A DNA stretch of 64,000 nt. Source: Streptomyces sp. F001 (lineage in GTDB: Bacteria; Actinomycetota; Actinomycetes; Streptomycetales; Streptomycetaceae). A program made the translations under genes and the position numbers. Below, one piece after another: positions 1-8,461 of this stretch (position 1 is the stretch's first letter; each line of letters begins with the position of its first letter). The notes below the pieces were generated by a model. It was not told the origin of the DNA and ran no database searches. It worked only from the letters and a program-made list of their open reading frames with translations. The DNA is taken from positions 496,001 to 560,000 of the forward strand of contig NZ_QZWF01000005.1 of assembly GCF_004187715.1 (NCBI RefSeq). Direction: 5' to 3'.

Positions 1-67
1 CTCGGTACGTCGGTACGGAAATTCGGGACTTGCTTCGGGATTTCGGAACGTGCGGATCGGTCGGCGT

Positions 68-712
68 CTATGCCAGGCGCAGGTCCTCCACGGTCACCGC
101 CCTGCCCGGCAGGGCGGAGGGGGCGGGCGCCCGCAGTCCGTCCAGGAACAGCTGGAGATGACGGTGTACGAACTGGTCGACGCTCATGCACGGCGACCCG
201 GCCGGGGGCCGGCTGAGCTGGGCGACGACGATCATCAGGTCACCGACGCCGATGTCGGTGCGCAGTTGCCCGGCCGCCTGGGCGCGGCCCATGAGGTCCG
301 CGACGAGCTGCTCGACCCGCACGCGCGCGGCCTCCAGGTCGGGGTGTTGCTTGTCGAAGGTGCTGGCGATCATCGGGCACAGCGCGCTGATCCGCTCGTC
401 GGCTGCGGTGTGCACGAAGTGCTCCAGTGCCTCGAAGGCGTCGCCGCTCTCCGTGAGGGCGTGCTCGGCCGCCCGGGCCGTACGGTCCATGACCGAGCAG
501 ACGACCTCGCGGACGAGGGCGTCGCGGTCCGGGAAGTTGCGGTACACCGTGGCGTTGCCGACGCCGGCCCGGCGGGCGATCTCGTCGAGCGGCACATCGG
601 GGCCGTGTTCGACGAACATCTCCCGGGCGGCGGTGACGATCCGTTCCCGGTTGCGCAGGGCGTCGGCGCGCGGCCGGCTTGCCTTGCGACGTTCGGGAGT
701 GGCGGTCTGCAC
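68..712 (-). CDS. TetR/AcrR family transcriptional repressor
   Basis: The 214-residue protein has a typical TetR N-terminal HTH at about residues 20-65 (IVTAAREMFVEHG, then GVGNATVYRNFPDRDALV). This is followed by an alpha-helical ligand-binding domain of normal length. It is expected to be a dimeric DNA-binding repressor that releases DNA on binding a small molecule. The start lies downstream of a strong inverted repeat (771-820) that is a likely autoregulatory operator. The divergent neighbour is the M6 protease gene, but about 310 bp separate them, so joint control is only possible. No target pump or enzyme is adjacent on the visible side; the gene it controls may lie left of the window. 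Confidence 0.9.
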   Translation of the reverse strand: MQTATPERRKASRPRADALRNRERIVTAAREMFVEHGPDVPLDEIARRAGVGNATVYRNFPDRDALVREVVCSVMDRTARAAEHALTESGDAFEALEHFVHTAADERISALCPMIASTFDKQHPDLEAARVRVEQLVADLMGRAQAAGQLRTDIGVGDLMIVVAQLSRPPAGSPCMSVDQFVHRHLQLFLDGLRAPAPSALPGRAVTVEDLRLA

Positions 713-770
713 GGTGTGCTCCTGGGACTGGTGAGACGGATGAGCTCAGTGGGCTGACGATCCGGGGAGC

Positions 771-820
771 GAATCCCCGTTTCGCTCGGACGCATGGTTA
801 AACGGGGATTCGATCCCCGG
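771..820. promoter_or_regulatory. Inverted-repeat operator upstream of the TetR gene
   Basis: GAATCCCCGTTT at 771-782 is the exact reverse complement of 800-811. A second, tighter palindrome (CGGGGAT - 3 bp - ATCCCCG) lies at 803-819. The site is about 60-110 bp upstream of the repressor start and is the natural candidate for TetR autoregulation. Confidence 0.6.
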
Positions 821-1023
821 TTATTTCCCGCTCCGGCAGAGATTTCTTGTGACCCGCGTCACAAGGTCGGCCATATGGCCGTAAGGGCCCGCTGACCGGC
901 GCTTACGCACCGGAAATTCCCACGATCGGTCGCCTCCAGCGCGCGCCCGCGCCCCACCCGGCACAGGGTGAGCGAGAGGGTGCAGCCGGAGGCCGGTGGC
1001 TGCCTGGAGCGAAAGGTCCAAGC

Positions 1024-2312
1024 ATGCAGCCGCAGTCGTCCAGCCATCGGATACGCAGGCGGCGTGCGGCCGCCCTCGCGGCGGTGACCGCGCTGACCTT
1101 CGCGCTCAGCACCTCGGCCGGAACGGGCCGGCACACGGCGGGCTCGATGTCGGCGGGGGCGCGTCCGCTCACCCTCCCGGCCCACCCCTCCCCCTCACCC
1201 CCTGCATGATCCGCAGCGACCTGGACATCCAGATGTCGGAGGGCATACCGACATCCGGCGGCTACTCCCGTTCCACCGGCACCGTCCGCGCGCTCACCCT
1301 GATGATCGACTTCTCGGACGCGCCCGGTCAGGGCAAGGCGATGGACCGCTTCCACGAGTTCTTCCCACAGACCCGGGAATGGTTCCGCACCAGCTCCTAC
1401 GGCCGCCTCGACTACCGGCCCGAGACCCCGGTCCGCGGCTGGCTGCGCATGCCGAAGTCGTTCAAGGCGTACGGCATAGAGCGCGGCGCGCCCTTCGAAC
1501 CCGGCTACCGCCGGCTGGTCCAGGACATCGTGGCGGAGACCGACACCAAGATCGACTTCCGCGCGTACGACCTGCTGAACGTGCTGGTGACGCCGAACGC
1601 GGGCCCGTCGGCGCTCGACACCGTCCTGTCCGTCACCTTCGCGGGCAACGGCGACGCACCCACGGCGGACGGCATACCCCTCGCGAACGCGTCCTTCGTC
1701 TACTCCCGCCAGGACGACGGCTCCGGCTCCTACGGCAAGACCGGCTTCCGCGTCCTGCCGCACGAGAACGGCCATGTCTTCGGGCTGCCCGACCTCTACA
1801 CCCAGGAGGGCGGGGGCGCGGTCGGCCACTGGGACATCATGAGCGAGGACTGGGGCGCCAACAACGACCTCCTCGGCTGGCACAAGTGGAAGCTCGGCTG
1901 GCTGGACGCGAAGCAGGTGAGCTGCGCCGCCGCCCACGGCACGACCGAGCACACGCTGACCCCGCTGGCCGACGAGGGCGGCCCGAAGCTCGTCTTCGTA
2001 CCCCTCGACAAGCGCACGGGCTACGCCGTCGAACTGCGCACCCGCGACGGCAACGACGAGGCGGTGTGCCGGGCGGGCGTGCTGATCTACAAGGTGGACG
2101 CGGAAGTGGACACCGGTCTCGGTCCGGTGAAGGTGTTCGACTCCCAGCGCGACAGCGGCGGCTGCACCCGCAGCCCGAACGTCCACGCCGAACTCTCCGA
2201 CGCCCCCTTCACCCCCGGCGAGAACTTCGTGGACCCGCGGCGGGGCATACGGATCGCGGTGGCGAGCGCGGATCTGGAGGGCAACCACACGGTGCGGGTG
2301 ACCCGGAGGTAG
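1024..2312 (+). pseudogene. Secreted M6-type zinc metalloprotease, frameshifted after the signal peptide
   Basis: The ATG at 1024 opens a clear Sec-type signal peptide (RRRR, then a hydrophobic stretch AALAAVTALTFALSTSAG), but that frame stops at 1207-1209. The protease body (IRSDLDIQMSEG onward, to 2312) runs in a different frame. It contains the zinc motif HENGHVFGLPDLY at 1761-1799, so HExxH is intact, with Asn where relatives often have Phe. The frame change must lie in the C-rich tract around 1180-1205. Either the gene is a pseudogene, or the C-tract carries a sequencing error, or slippage occurs there. If restored, the product would be an extracellular peptidase related to immune inhibitor A-type M6 enzymes. 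Confidence 0.75.
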
Positions 2313-2412
2313 CCGATGGGCGGCTCACCGGGAACGCCGTCGGCGGATCCGCGGTTACCGTAGGCCTGCCGCGATCGCCGCACCGGAGAACAATCGCCGT
2401 ACCGGAGAACAG

Positions 2413-4092
2413 ATGCCCGCCCATCCCACGCTCGACGAGGCCGCCGCCCCCGCCGTACCGGCCGAGGCGGTCACGCCGTTGATCCGTGGGATCGCCGTCC
2501 TGCGGCAGCTGACCGAGGCGGGCGGAACCCTGAGCCTGAGCGCCCTGGAACGGACCACCGGCCTCGCGCGTTCCACGGTCGACCGGATCACGGCCACGCT
2601 CGCCCGGATGGGATACGTCCGCCTCGACGGCCGGGACGCGGTCCTCACCCCCCGGCTGATGGAACTCGGCAACGCCTATTTGGCCGCCCTGCGCCTCCCC
2701 GCCCTGCTGGACGCGCGCGCCGACGCCCTCGCCGACGCGCTGGACGAGTCGGTGTCGCTGGCGGTCCGCGACGGCGACGGCATCCGCTTCATCCACCAGG
2801 CGACCCGCCGCCGCGCGATGTCGCTGAGCTTCCGCATCGGCGACCTGCTGCCCGCCGAACGCACCGCGCCGGGCCCCCTGTTCGCGACGGAGTGGACCTC
2901 CGAGGACTGGCAGCGCTGGCGCACCCGCCGGGCGGCGGACCCGGAGAACCACGGCTTCCCGGCCGTACCGCCGAGGGAGAACCCCCCTCCGGCCGAGGAG
3001 TTCGCGCGGCGGGCGGCGCAGGCCCGGCAGGACGGCTGGGCACTGGACGACCAGTTGATCGAGCCGGGGCTGGTGGCGGTGGCGGTGCCCGTTCGAGATC
3101 CCGTCACCGGCCGGATCACCTGTGTGGCGAGCGTGGTCAGCCACACCAGCCGGCACACGGCGGCCGGCCTGCGCGACACGCTGCTGCCACGGCTGCGGGA
3201 GGCGGTGGCGGCAATGGAGGAGGACCTGCGCACGGCGCCCCCGCCGGAGCCCGCGCCGGCCCCCTCGGGGCTCGCGACCTGGACGGGTGCGTCGAAGCAG
3301 GAGCTGGGCCGGGAGTTCGTCGAGTCGCTGGCCCGGGGCCTGACCGTACTGACGGCCTTCGGCGAGGGCCGCACGGAGCTGACGCTGACGGAGGTGGCCA
3401 AGGCGACCGGCCTGGCCCGCGCGACCGCCCGCCGGGCGCTGATCACCTACGAGCACCTGGGCATGGTCACCCAGTCACGCGCGGGCGCCTTCCGCCTCAC
3501 CCCGCAGGTCCTCTCCCTCGGCTACCCGCCCCTGTCCCGTACGTCCCTCCCGCAGATCGCGGCACCGCATCTGGCCGCCCTCGCGGACCGCATCCACGAG
3601 TCGACGTCGCTGGCGGTCCTGACGGCGGCGGGCGACGAGATCCAGTACACGGCACGGGTGGCCACCAGCCGCGTGATGAGCGTGAACCTCACGGTCGGCA
3701 CCCGCCTGCCGGCCTACGCGACGTCGATGGGCCGCGTCCTGCTCGCGGACCTCCCGCCCGCCGAACGCCACCTGGGCACCGGCCCGCTGCGCCCGCTGAC
3801 GCCCCGCACGATCACGGACCCGCAGGCCCTGGCCCGCGCCCTGGAGGAGGTCGGAACACAGGGACACGCCCTGGTCGACGAGGAGTTGGAGGAAGGGCTG
3901 CGCTCGATCGCGGTGCCCGTCCGCGACCGTACGGGCCAGGCGGTCGCCGCCCTCAACACGGCGATGCACAGCTCCCGCCACACCCTCCAGGAATGCGTCG
4001 AGCACCTCGTCCCCGCCCTGCGCACGACGGCCGCTCACATCGAGTCCGACCTCCATGTGTCCGCCCGCTTCACCCACGTGCCCCTGACCTGA
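2413..4092 (+). CDS. Tandem (double) IclR-family transcriptional regulator
   Basis: This 559-residue protein contains two complete IclR units. Unit 1 has a winged HTH (LSALERTTGLARSTVDRITATLARMGYV, about residues 45-75) and an effector-binding domain. Unit 2 repeats the pattern (LTEVAKATGLARATARRALITYEHLGMV, about residues 320-350), followed by the best-conserved effector domain (TSMGRVLLADLPPAER to EEGLRSIAVPVRD), which resembles PcaR/PobR-type regulators of aromatic catabolism. Single IclR proteins are about 250 residues, so this is a head-to-tail fusion of two. No catabolic operon is adjacent; the next genes are an ACP and a ketosynthase. Function is inferred from family only. Confidence 0.85.
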   Translation: MPAHPTLDEAAAPAVPAEAVTPLIRGIAVLRQLTEAGGTLSLSALERTTGLARSTVDRITATLARMGYVRLDGRDAVLTPRLMELGNAYLAALRLPALLDARADALADALDESVSLAVRDGDGIRFIHQATRRRAMSLSFRIGDLLPAERTAPGPLFATEWTSEDWQRWRTRRAADPENHGFPAVPPRENPPPAEEFARRAAQARQDGWALDDQLIEPGLVAVAVPVRDPVTGRITCVASVVSHTSRHTAAGLRDTLLPRLREAVAAMEEDLRTAPPPEPAPAPSGLATWTGASKQELGREFVESLARGLTVLTAFGEGRTELTLTEVAKATGLARATARRALITYEHLGMVTQSRAGAFRLTPQVLSLGYPPLSRTSLPQIAAPHLAALADRIHESTSLAVLTAAGDEIQYTARVATSRVMSVNLTVGTRLPAYATSMGRVLLADLPPAERHLGTGPLRPLTPRTITDPQALARALEEVGTQGHALVDEELEEGLRSIAVPVRDRTGQAVAALNTAMHSSRHTLQECVEHLVPALRTTAAHIESDLHVSARFTHVPLT

Positions 4093-4211
4093 CCGTCGGC
4101 GCCGGTCTCGCTCGCTCGAACGGGTGCCGAAGCGTTTCCTGGCTGCCGTGCAGGCGTTCACACCGTGCGCACAGGTATGAGGTTCGCGGCCATGGAACAG
4201 GAGACCTCGGC

Positions 4212-4508
4212 ATGACCCAGTCAGCGCAGCAGGCGGAACGGACCGAACGGACGCGGCGGGCGGCACAGCCCGTGCTTCCCGAGCGGCTCATCGCCCTGCT
4301 GACCGGCCATCTGGACGTGGCGGCCGACCCCGGCGAGCTGTACACGACGACGACGTTCGAGAGCCTCGGCATGGACTCGCTGTCGCTGATGGAGCTTGTG
4401 GTGGCGGCGGAAGAGGAGTACGGGATCGTCCTGCCCGAGGACTCCCTGGACCTCTCCCCCGGCTCGACCCTCGGTGACGCGGCCCGGGCGTTCCGGGATG
4501 CGGCCTGA
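4212..4508 (+). CDS. Acyl carrier protein
   Basis: The 98-residue protein carries the phosphopantetheine attachment motif LGMDSLSLMEL with Ser56 as the modification site, and a helical ACP fold (TFESLGMDS; EEYGIVLPEDSL). It has an unusually long charged N-terminal extension of about 20 residues. The ATG at 4212 follows GGAGACC closely enough to act as an RBS. The stop overlaps the ketosynthase start by 11 bp, so the two are translationally coupled and the ACP is the probable partner of that enzyme. Confidence 0.88.
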   Translation: MTQSAQQAERTERTRRAAQPVLPERLIALLTGHLDVAADPGELYTTTTFESLGMDSLSLMELVVAAEEEYGIVLPEDSLDLSPGSTLGDAARAFRDAA

Positions 4509-5721
4509 GGTCGCGGTCACCGGGCTGGGCCTGGTGACCCCGGCGGGCCACAGCGCGGAGGAGAACTGGGCGGCCCTGTGCCGGGGCCGCTCGTCGGCCG
4601 CCCCCGACCCCGAACTCGCCGGGCTGCCCGTCGACTTCTCCTGCCGGGTGCGGGACTTCGACGCCGGGTCGCAGCTCGGCCGGTCACCCGCGCGGCGCCT
4701 GGACCGCTTCATCCAGTTCGCCCTGGTCGCCGCGCGCCGGGCCGTCGCCGACGCGGGCCTCGATCACCGTACGTGGCACGGGGACCGGGTCGGGGTCGTC
4801 CTGGGCGTCGGATCCAACAGCCTGAGCACCTACGTCACCGAGTTCTGCCATCTGGCCGCGGGCAGACCGGAGCGGGTGTCGCCGCTCGCGCTGCCGCGCA
4901 GTGTGCCGAGCATGGCCGCGGGCGAGGTCGCGATCGACCTCGGGGCGCGCGGCCCCAGCTTCACCACCTCCAGCGCCTGTGCCTCGGGCGCAACCGCGAT
5001 CGGTGTCGCACGGGACCTGCTGCGGTCGGGGACGTGCGACATCGTGCTGGCCGGCGGCAGCGAGTCCGCACGCTCCCGGATGACCGCCACCTGCTTCACC
5101 CGGATGCGGGCGCTGTCCCGGCGCCGGACGGACCCGGCCCTCGCCAGCAGGCCGTTCGACGCGGCACGGGACGGTTTCGTCCTCGGCGAGGGCGCCGCCG
5201 TACTCGTCCTGGAGCGGCTGTCCACCGCACGGGCCCGCCGGGCACCCGTCCTGGCGCTGCTGCGCGGATACGGCGCCACCGCCGACGCCCACCACCCCGT
5301 CGCCCCGCACCCCGACGGCGACGGCGCGGTCCGGGCCCTCGCCGCGGCCCTGGCCGACGCGGGCTGCCACCCCCGCGACATCGGTCACGTCAACGCGCAC
5401 GGCACGTCCACCCCGCTCAACGACGCGGCGGAAGCGGCGGCCCTCACCCGGCTCTTCGGCGGAAAGGTCCCCCCGGTCACCGCTTCCAAGGGCGTGATCG
5501 GCCACGCCCTCGGCGCGGCCGGCGCGATCCAGGCCGCGTACACGGTCCTCGCCCTGCGCCACGGCAGCGTCCCGCCGGTGGCGAACTTCGAGGGCCAGGA
5601 CGGCGACCACAAGCTCGACATCGTGACCGGCCACCCACGCCCGACCGGAGCGGACACGGGCATCACCTGCTCCTTCGGCTTCGGCGGCCAGAACGCCGTC
5701 CTGCTGTTCACCGCTCCGTAA
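4498..5721 (+). CDS. Beta-ketoacyl-ACP synthase II-like ketosynthase
   Basis: This 407-residue thiolase-fold condensing enzyme has a complete catalytic set: nucleophile Cys161 in TSSACASGA, His301 in NAHGTSTPLND, Lys331 and His336 in SKGVIGHALGAAG. The C-terminal GFGGQNA motif is also present. It should condense an acyl thioester with malonyl-ACP. It begins inside the end of the ACP gene, so the two form a minimal ACP-KS pair. No ketoreductase, chain-length factor or acyltransferase is adjacent. This pair is probably not the housekeeping fatty-acid operon, which in Streptomyces also contains fabD and fabH. Confidence 0.88.
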   Translation: MRPEVAVTGLGLVTPAGHSAEENWAALCRGRSSAAPDPELAGLPVDFSCRVRDFDAGSQLGRSPARRLDRFIQFALVAARRAVADAGLDHRTWHGDRVGVVLGVGSNSLSTYVTEFCHLAAGRPERVSPLALPRSVPSMAAGEVAIDLGARGPSFTTSSACASGATAIGVARDLLRSGTCDIVLAGGSESARSRMTATCFTRMRALSRRRTDPALASRPFDAARDGFVLGEGAAVLVLERLSTARARRAPVLALLRGYGATADAHHPVAPHPDGDGAVRALAAALADAGCHPRDIGHVNAHGTSTPLNDAAEAAALTRLFGGKVPPVTASKGVIGHALGAAGAIQAAYTVLALRHGSVPPVANFEGQDGDHKLDIVTGHPRPTGADTGITCSFGFGGQNAVLLFTAP

Positions 5722-5794
5722 CGGGGGCCGACCGTCCTCGACGGTCCCGCCACTGACCCCCTCGAGTGACTTCTGACCTGCGCAAACGGGAACC

Positions 5795-5825
5795 TTGCCA
5801 CTGCCGATCCCTTATCCGCTAGGCT
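5795..5825 (+). promoter_or_regulatory. Putative promoter of the tRNA-Arg gene
   Basis: TTGCCA (5795-5800) and TAGGCT (5820-5825) resemble -35 and -10 elements of the principal sigma factor. The spacer is 19 bp and the tRNA begins 27 bp after the -10. The spacing is slightly long. Confidence 0.4.
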
Positions 5826-5851
5826 AGTCGCCGGATCTCACCGAGATCCCC

Positions 5852-5924
5852 GCCTTCGTAGCTCAGGGGATAGAGCACCGCTCTCCTAAAGCGGGTGTCG
5901 CAGGTTCGAATCCTGCCGGGGGCA
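5852..5924 (+). tRNA. tRNA-Arg (anticodon CCT)
   Basis: The 73-nt sequence folds as a full cloverleaf. The acceptor 5' strand GCCTTCG (5852-5858) pairs with CGGGGGC (5917-5923). There is a D-arm GCTC/GAGC, an anticodon stem CCGCT/AGCGG with loop CTCCTAA giving anticodon CCT at 5885-5887, and a T-arm GCAGG-TTCGAAT-CCTGC. It reads AGG codons. CCA is not encoded. Two G-U pairs occur in the acceptor stem, and the 3' half is identical to copies elsewhere in the window, as expected if an integrated element supplied it. Confidence 0.95.
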
Positions 5925-5925
5925 C
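5883..5925 (+). other. Attachment site 1 (tRNA 3' part, element end next to the intact tRNA)
   Basis: The 43-bp segment from the anticodon loop to the GCAC end of the tRNA is repeated exactly at 25495-25537 and 35595-35637, and with one mismatch at 44913-44955. A diverged copy is at 22867-22909. A tyrosine integrase gene lies within 1 kb. Elements of this kind rebuild the tRNA with their own copy of the 3' end, leaving a displaced copy at the far end. This is therefore the left boundary (attL-like) of the youngest element. Confidence 0.8.
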
Positions 5926-5943
5926 AGCAAAGCACCAGGTCAG

Positions 5944-5975
5944 AGGCCCTTCCGTCCATCGGACGGGAGGGCCTT
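5944..5975 (+). terminator. Hairpin terminator after the tRNA
   Basis: GGCCCT-CCGTCC and GGACGG-AGGGCC form a near-perfect stem with a 3-nt loop, ending in CTTCG. The same hairpin follows attachment site 8 (44974-45005), which links the two ends by descent. Confidence 0.75.
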
Positions 5976-6037
5976 CGTCCTCGCAGCACACATATGGCAC
6001 ACATGCGGCTGCGGGCAGAGGTGGGGAGCTGTGCGAG

Positions 6038-6379
6038 ATGCCTGCGAAAGACGAACTGGCCCGGCGCCGGCACGAGAGGCTGGTCGCCCGGCTTGAGTCG
6101 CTGATGCGGGCCGCGCTGAAGCCGGAGTACGAGGGGTACTACGGGCAGCTGATCCTTGGCGCTGACGATCTTGCGGAGATGGGCGAGCTCAAGGACGTCC
6201 GGCGTGCCGCCAGGGAAGCGGGACGGCGTCTCGGCTGGAAGACGACCACCCACCTCGTCGGCGGGAGGCTCTTCGTCCTCGACGAGCGCGAGGTGCCCGA
6301 GAGGATCGAGCGGTTGGCTGGGGATGCGGCCGCTGCTGCGATGGACCGGTTCTGGGAGGAAAGCCGTCGCCGCGACTGA
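6038..6379 (+). CDS. Conserved 113-residue element protein (orf113), copy 1
   Basis: The small basic/acidic protein begins MPAKDELARRRHERL. It has a helix-rich N-terminal half and a C-terminal part with WKTTTHLVGGRLFVLDERE, which could be a small beta hairpin. No family is recognised. A close paralogue lies at 45067-45408 in the same place relative to an attachment site, a terminator and a convergent integrase. It is therefore a conserved part of this integration module and not random coding sequence. It could be a recombination accessory or a regulator, but nothing visible proves DNA binding. The start is the ATG preceded by GTGCGAG. Confidence 0.75.
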   Translation: MPAKDELARRRHERLVARLESLMRAALKPEYEGYYGQLILGADDLAEMGELKDVRRAAREAGRRLGWKTTTHLVGGRLFVLDEREVPERIERLAGDAAAAAMDRFWEESRRRD

Positions 6380-6400
6380 CCTGATCCGAGGAAGACGCAA

Positions 6401-6438
6401 GGGGGCACCCCACCGCATCAGCGCGGTGGGGTGCCCCC
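6401..6438. terminator. Bidirectional terminator between orf113 and integrase
   Basis: This is a perfect 16-bp inverted repeat (6401-6416 and 6423-6438) with a 6-nt loop, placed between two convergent genes. Confidence 0.8.
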
Positions 6439-6474
6439 TTCGGTTACGGCGCCCCGGCACGGGTTAGGCACACA

Positions 6475-7713
6475 TCACGCGGCGTCTTCCTCCAGGGCGG
6501 CCACGGTCTCGGCGGCCTCACGGGCCTTCCGCTCCGCTTTCTCCAGCTTGGCCTTCGCCTTGGCCAGTTGCTTGGAGCGGCGCTTGTGCATCTTCTTCGA
6601 GACCTCGTCCAGGCGGTCGGGAAAGAGGTGCCCGTAGGTGTCCAGGGTCAGCGTCGCGGACTTGTGGCCCAGCATCGTCTGTACGACGTTGACGTCCGCG
6701 CCGCTGGCGATGGCGAGCGAGGCCGCCGTGTGGCGCAGCTTGTGCGGGGTGACCTTGAGATGCCCCAGCCCGGCCTTTACGACCGCCGGCGCGAAGAACC
6801 GCTGACGGAAGTTCCGGGCCCGCAGCGGCCCGCCCTGCGGGGCGGTGAAGAGCAAGTCGTCATCTCCTCTCCCCTTGACGTGGGGCTTCAGCTCGTCGGC
6901 CAGGAACCGCGGGATCGGTACGGACCGGCGCTCGTGGTTCTTGGGGGTGTCGAGGTAGAGCTTGCCGTTGTCCTCGGCGTACGCCTCCACGATGTGGGCC
7001 CGACAGGCGTCCAGGTCGACGCGGCCCACCTTGAGCGCGGATGCCTCGCCCCAGCGCAGTCCGGTGTAGGCCAGCAGCAGGATGAACACCCGGTAGGCGC
7101 CTGACGCGTTAGCCAGCGCGTCGACCTGCATGTCGTCGAGGTACACGTGATCAGCGGGCATCGCCTTCGGCAGAGGCACGCCGACAGCCGGGTTGGCCGC
7201 CAGACGACGGGCCTTGACCGCGTAGCCGAGAACGCGGCTGAGGACGACGTACGCCTTGCGGACCGACCGGGGGCTGAGCTTCCTGCCGCCGGTCGCCTCG
7301 CCGGACAGCAGATCCGCGAGCCACTCGGCGATGTCCTCGAAGTGGATGCGGTCCAGCGGGGTGGTGCCCCACTTGGGGATCACGTGGACGTCGAGAACAC
7401 CGCGGTAGCGAGCCCGGGTTGAGCGCTTGAGGTGGAGCTGCGCCGCCAGCCAGGACTCCGCCACCTCTGCGAACTTCACCCGCGCGGCTGCGGGATCGCG
7501 ATAGGAGCCGTCGTTGAGACGCGACTCCATCCTTATCCGCTCCGCCTCGGCGTCGACCTTGCGGGCGAAGGTCTTCATCTTCGGCTTGCCGTCGGGGTCG
7601 TACCAGCGCACGCGGTACCGCCCCGGTGGCGTACGCCCCGCCCGCTTGGCGTCCGCCACGGCCCGTACATACGCCGCGTGCCCCATGCGGTCCTCAATCC
7701 AGACCCGCGCCAA
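6475..7713 (-). CDS. int: Tyrosine recombinase (integrase) of the tRNA-Arg element
   Basis: The 412-residue phage-type integrase has an N-terminal arm-binding region (RYRVRWYDPDGKPKMKTF), a SAM-like core-binding domain (about residues 75-185) and a catalytic domain with Arg220 (YTGLRWGE), His324-x-x-Arg327 (HKLRH), His350 (LGHKSATLT) and Tyr360 (DTYGHLF). An unusual Lys/Ala/Arg-rich coiled-coil tail follows residue 375. The start is a TTG at 7713, directly after the stop codon of the Xre gene, so the two are one transcript. It should integrate the element into the tRNA-Arg(CCT) 3' end. A decayed paralogue (45482-46598) begins with ATG at the equivalent point. Confidence 0.93.
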   Translation of the reverse strand: MARVWIEDRMGHAAYVRAVADAKRAGRTPPGRYRVRWYDPDGKPKMKTFARKVDAEAERIRMESRLNDGSYRDPAAARVKFAEVAESWLAAQLHLKRSTRARYRGVLDVHVIPKWGTTPLDRIHFEDIAEWLADLLSGEATGGRKLSPRSVRKAYVVLSRVLGYAVKARRLAANPAVGVPLPKAMPADHVYLDDMQVDALANASGAYRVFILLLAYTGLRWGEASALKVGRVDLDACRAHIVEAYAEDNGKLYLDTPKNHERRSVPIPRFLADELKPHVKGRGDDDLLFTAPQGGPLRARNFRQRFFAPAVVKAGLGHLKVTPHKLRHTAASLAIASGADVNVVQTMLGHKSATLTLDTYGHLFPDRLDEVSKKMHKRRSKQLAKAKAKLEKAERKAREAAETVAALEEDAA

Positions 7714-7995
7714 CTAGCACCCCCTCCAGTCATCACCGGACACCGACGGGAGCGGCAGGAGCAGGGTCGTGGGAGAAACACCGAGCGCGGTGGCGAGGGC
7801 AACGAGGTCGTCTACGTCGCAGCGGCGGCGGGCGCGTTCGGTGCGGCTGAGAGCGGTGTTGGCCATCGGACGGCCCAGCGCGGTGCAGCGGGCGGCGAGC
7901 TGGTGTTGGGTCAGGCCGCGCACGAGACGTAGGTACTCGATGGCGCGGGCGGCGTGGAGGCCGGCGGGGCCTATTTCAACAGGTCGGTTGGACAT
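7714..7995 (-). CDS. Xre-family HTH regulator upstream of int
   Basis: The 93-residue protein consists almost entirely of a Cro/C1-type HTH (AIEYLRLVRGLTQHQLAARCTALGRPMANTALSRTERARR, in which both helices of the motif are recognisable, ending in ATALGVSPTTLL). The ATG at 7995 is the first start that gives only the domain. Its stop codon abuts the integrase start, so it probably controls excision/integration and the divergent xis promoter. Confidence 0.82.
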   Translation of the reverse strand: MSNRPVEIGPAGLHAARAIEYLRLVRGLTQHQLAARCTALGRPMANTALSRTERARRRCDVDDLVALATALGVSPTTLLLPLPSVSGDDWRGC

Positions 7996-8461
7996 GACAG
8001 ATAGCTGTAACTTGCATCCGGGCGCCATGGCAAGAGTTAGCTCTAAAACTCTCCAAAAGTCGCTCAGGGGCGAAGTGGCGTTCGTCTCGTCGAATTCCGG
8101 CACATCGCGAGGCGTTTCGACCGAGGTGCCGTGTTACCTTCCCTCTCCGTTTTCGAGATGGGCGATTTAAACACACATCAGCCATGATGCCCGGCGAGTC
8201 ATTCACGTCGCCCCTGACCGCCAGGTGTCACCTCTGAGCTGCGGAGGTGCCGGATTCCGGCACCTCGACCGGTTGCTTCGCCGCAAAAAATTTCAGCCCC
8301 GGCGGGGGCGATTTCGGCAACCGGGGATCCACCCTTACTGTTTCCCTCTCCCCGGCCACACCGAAAGAAGTAGTGAGGAGTTTCAGAACCAACTCTGGAC
8401 TTTTCTCCGGGCGGTGTGGCTGCGTTGTCCAGCCCGTTGTTCAAGACCGAAAAGGAGCCCT
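7996..8461. promoter_or_regulatory. Divergent control region between xre-int and xis
   Basis: There is no convincing gene in these 466 bp. They contain a perfect 10-bp inverted repeat (GAGGTGCCGG / CCGGCACCTC, 8244-8253 and 8257-8266) and AT-richer segments (for example 8281-8295) that could hold promoters. The position between the repressor-like and excisionase genes suggests the main lysogeny-like switch of the element. Confidence 0.45.

Noticed and set aside
903..2288. Long open frame on the minus strand across the M6 protease
   Set aside because: It has no recognisable domain, consists of Val/Gly/Ala/Arg-rich sequence typical of antisense frames in high-GC DNA, and overlaps the protease body with its zinc motif.
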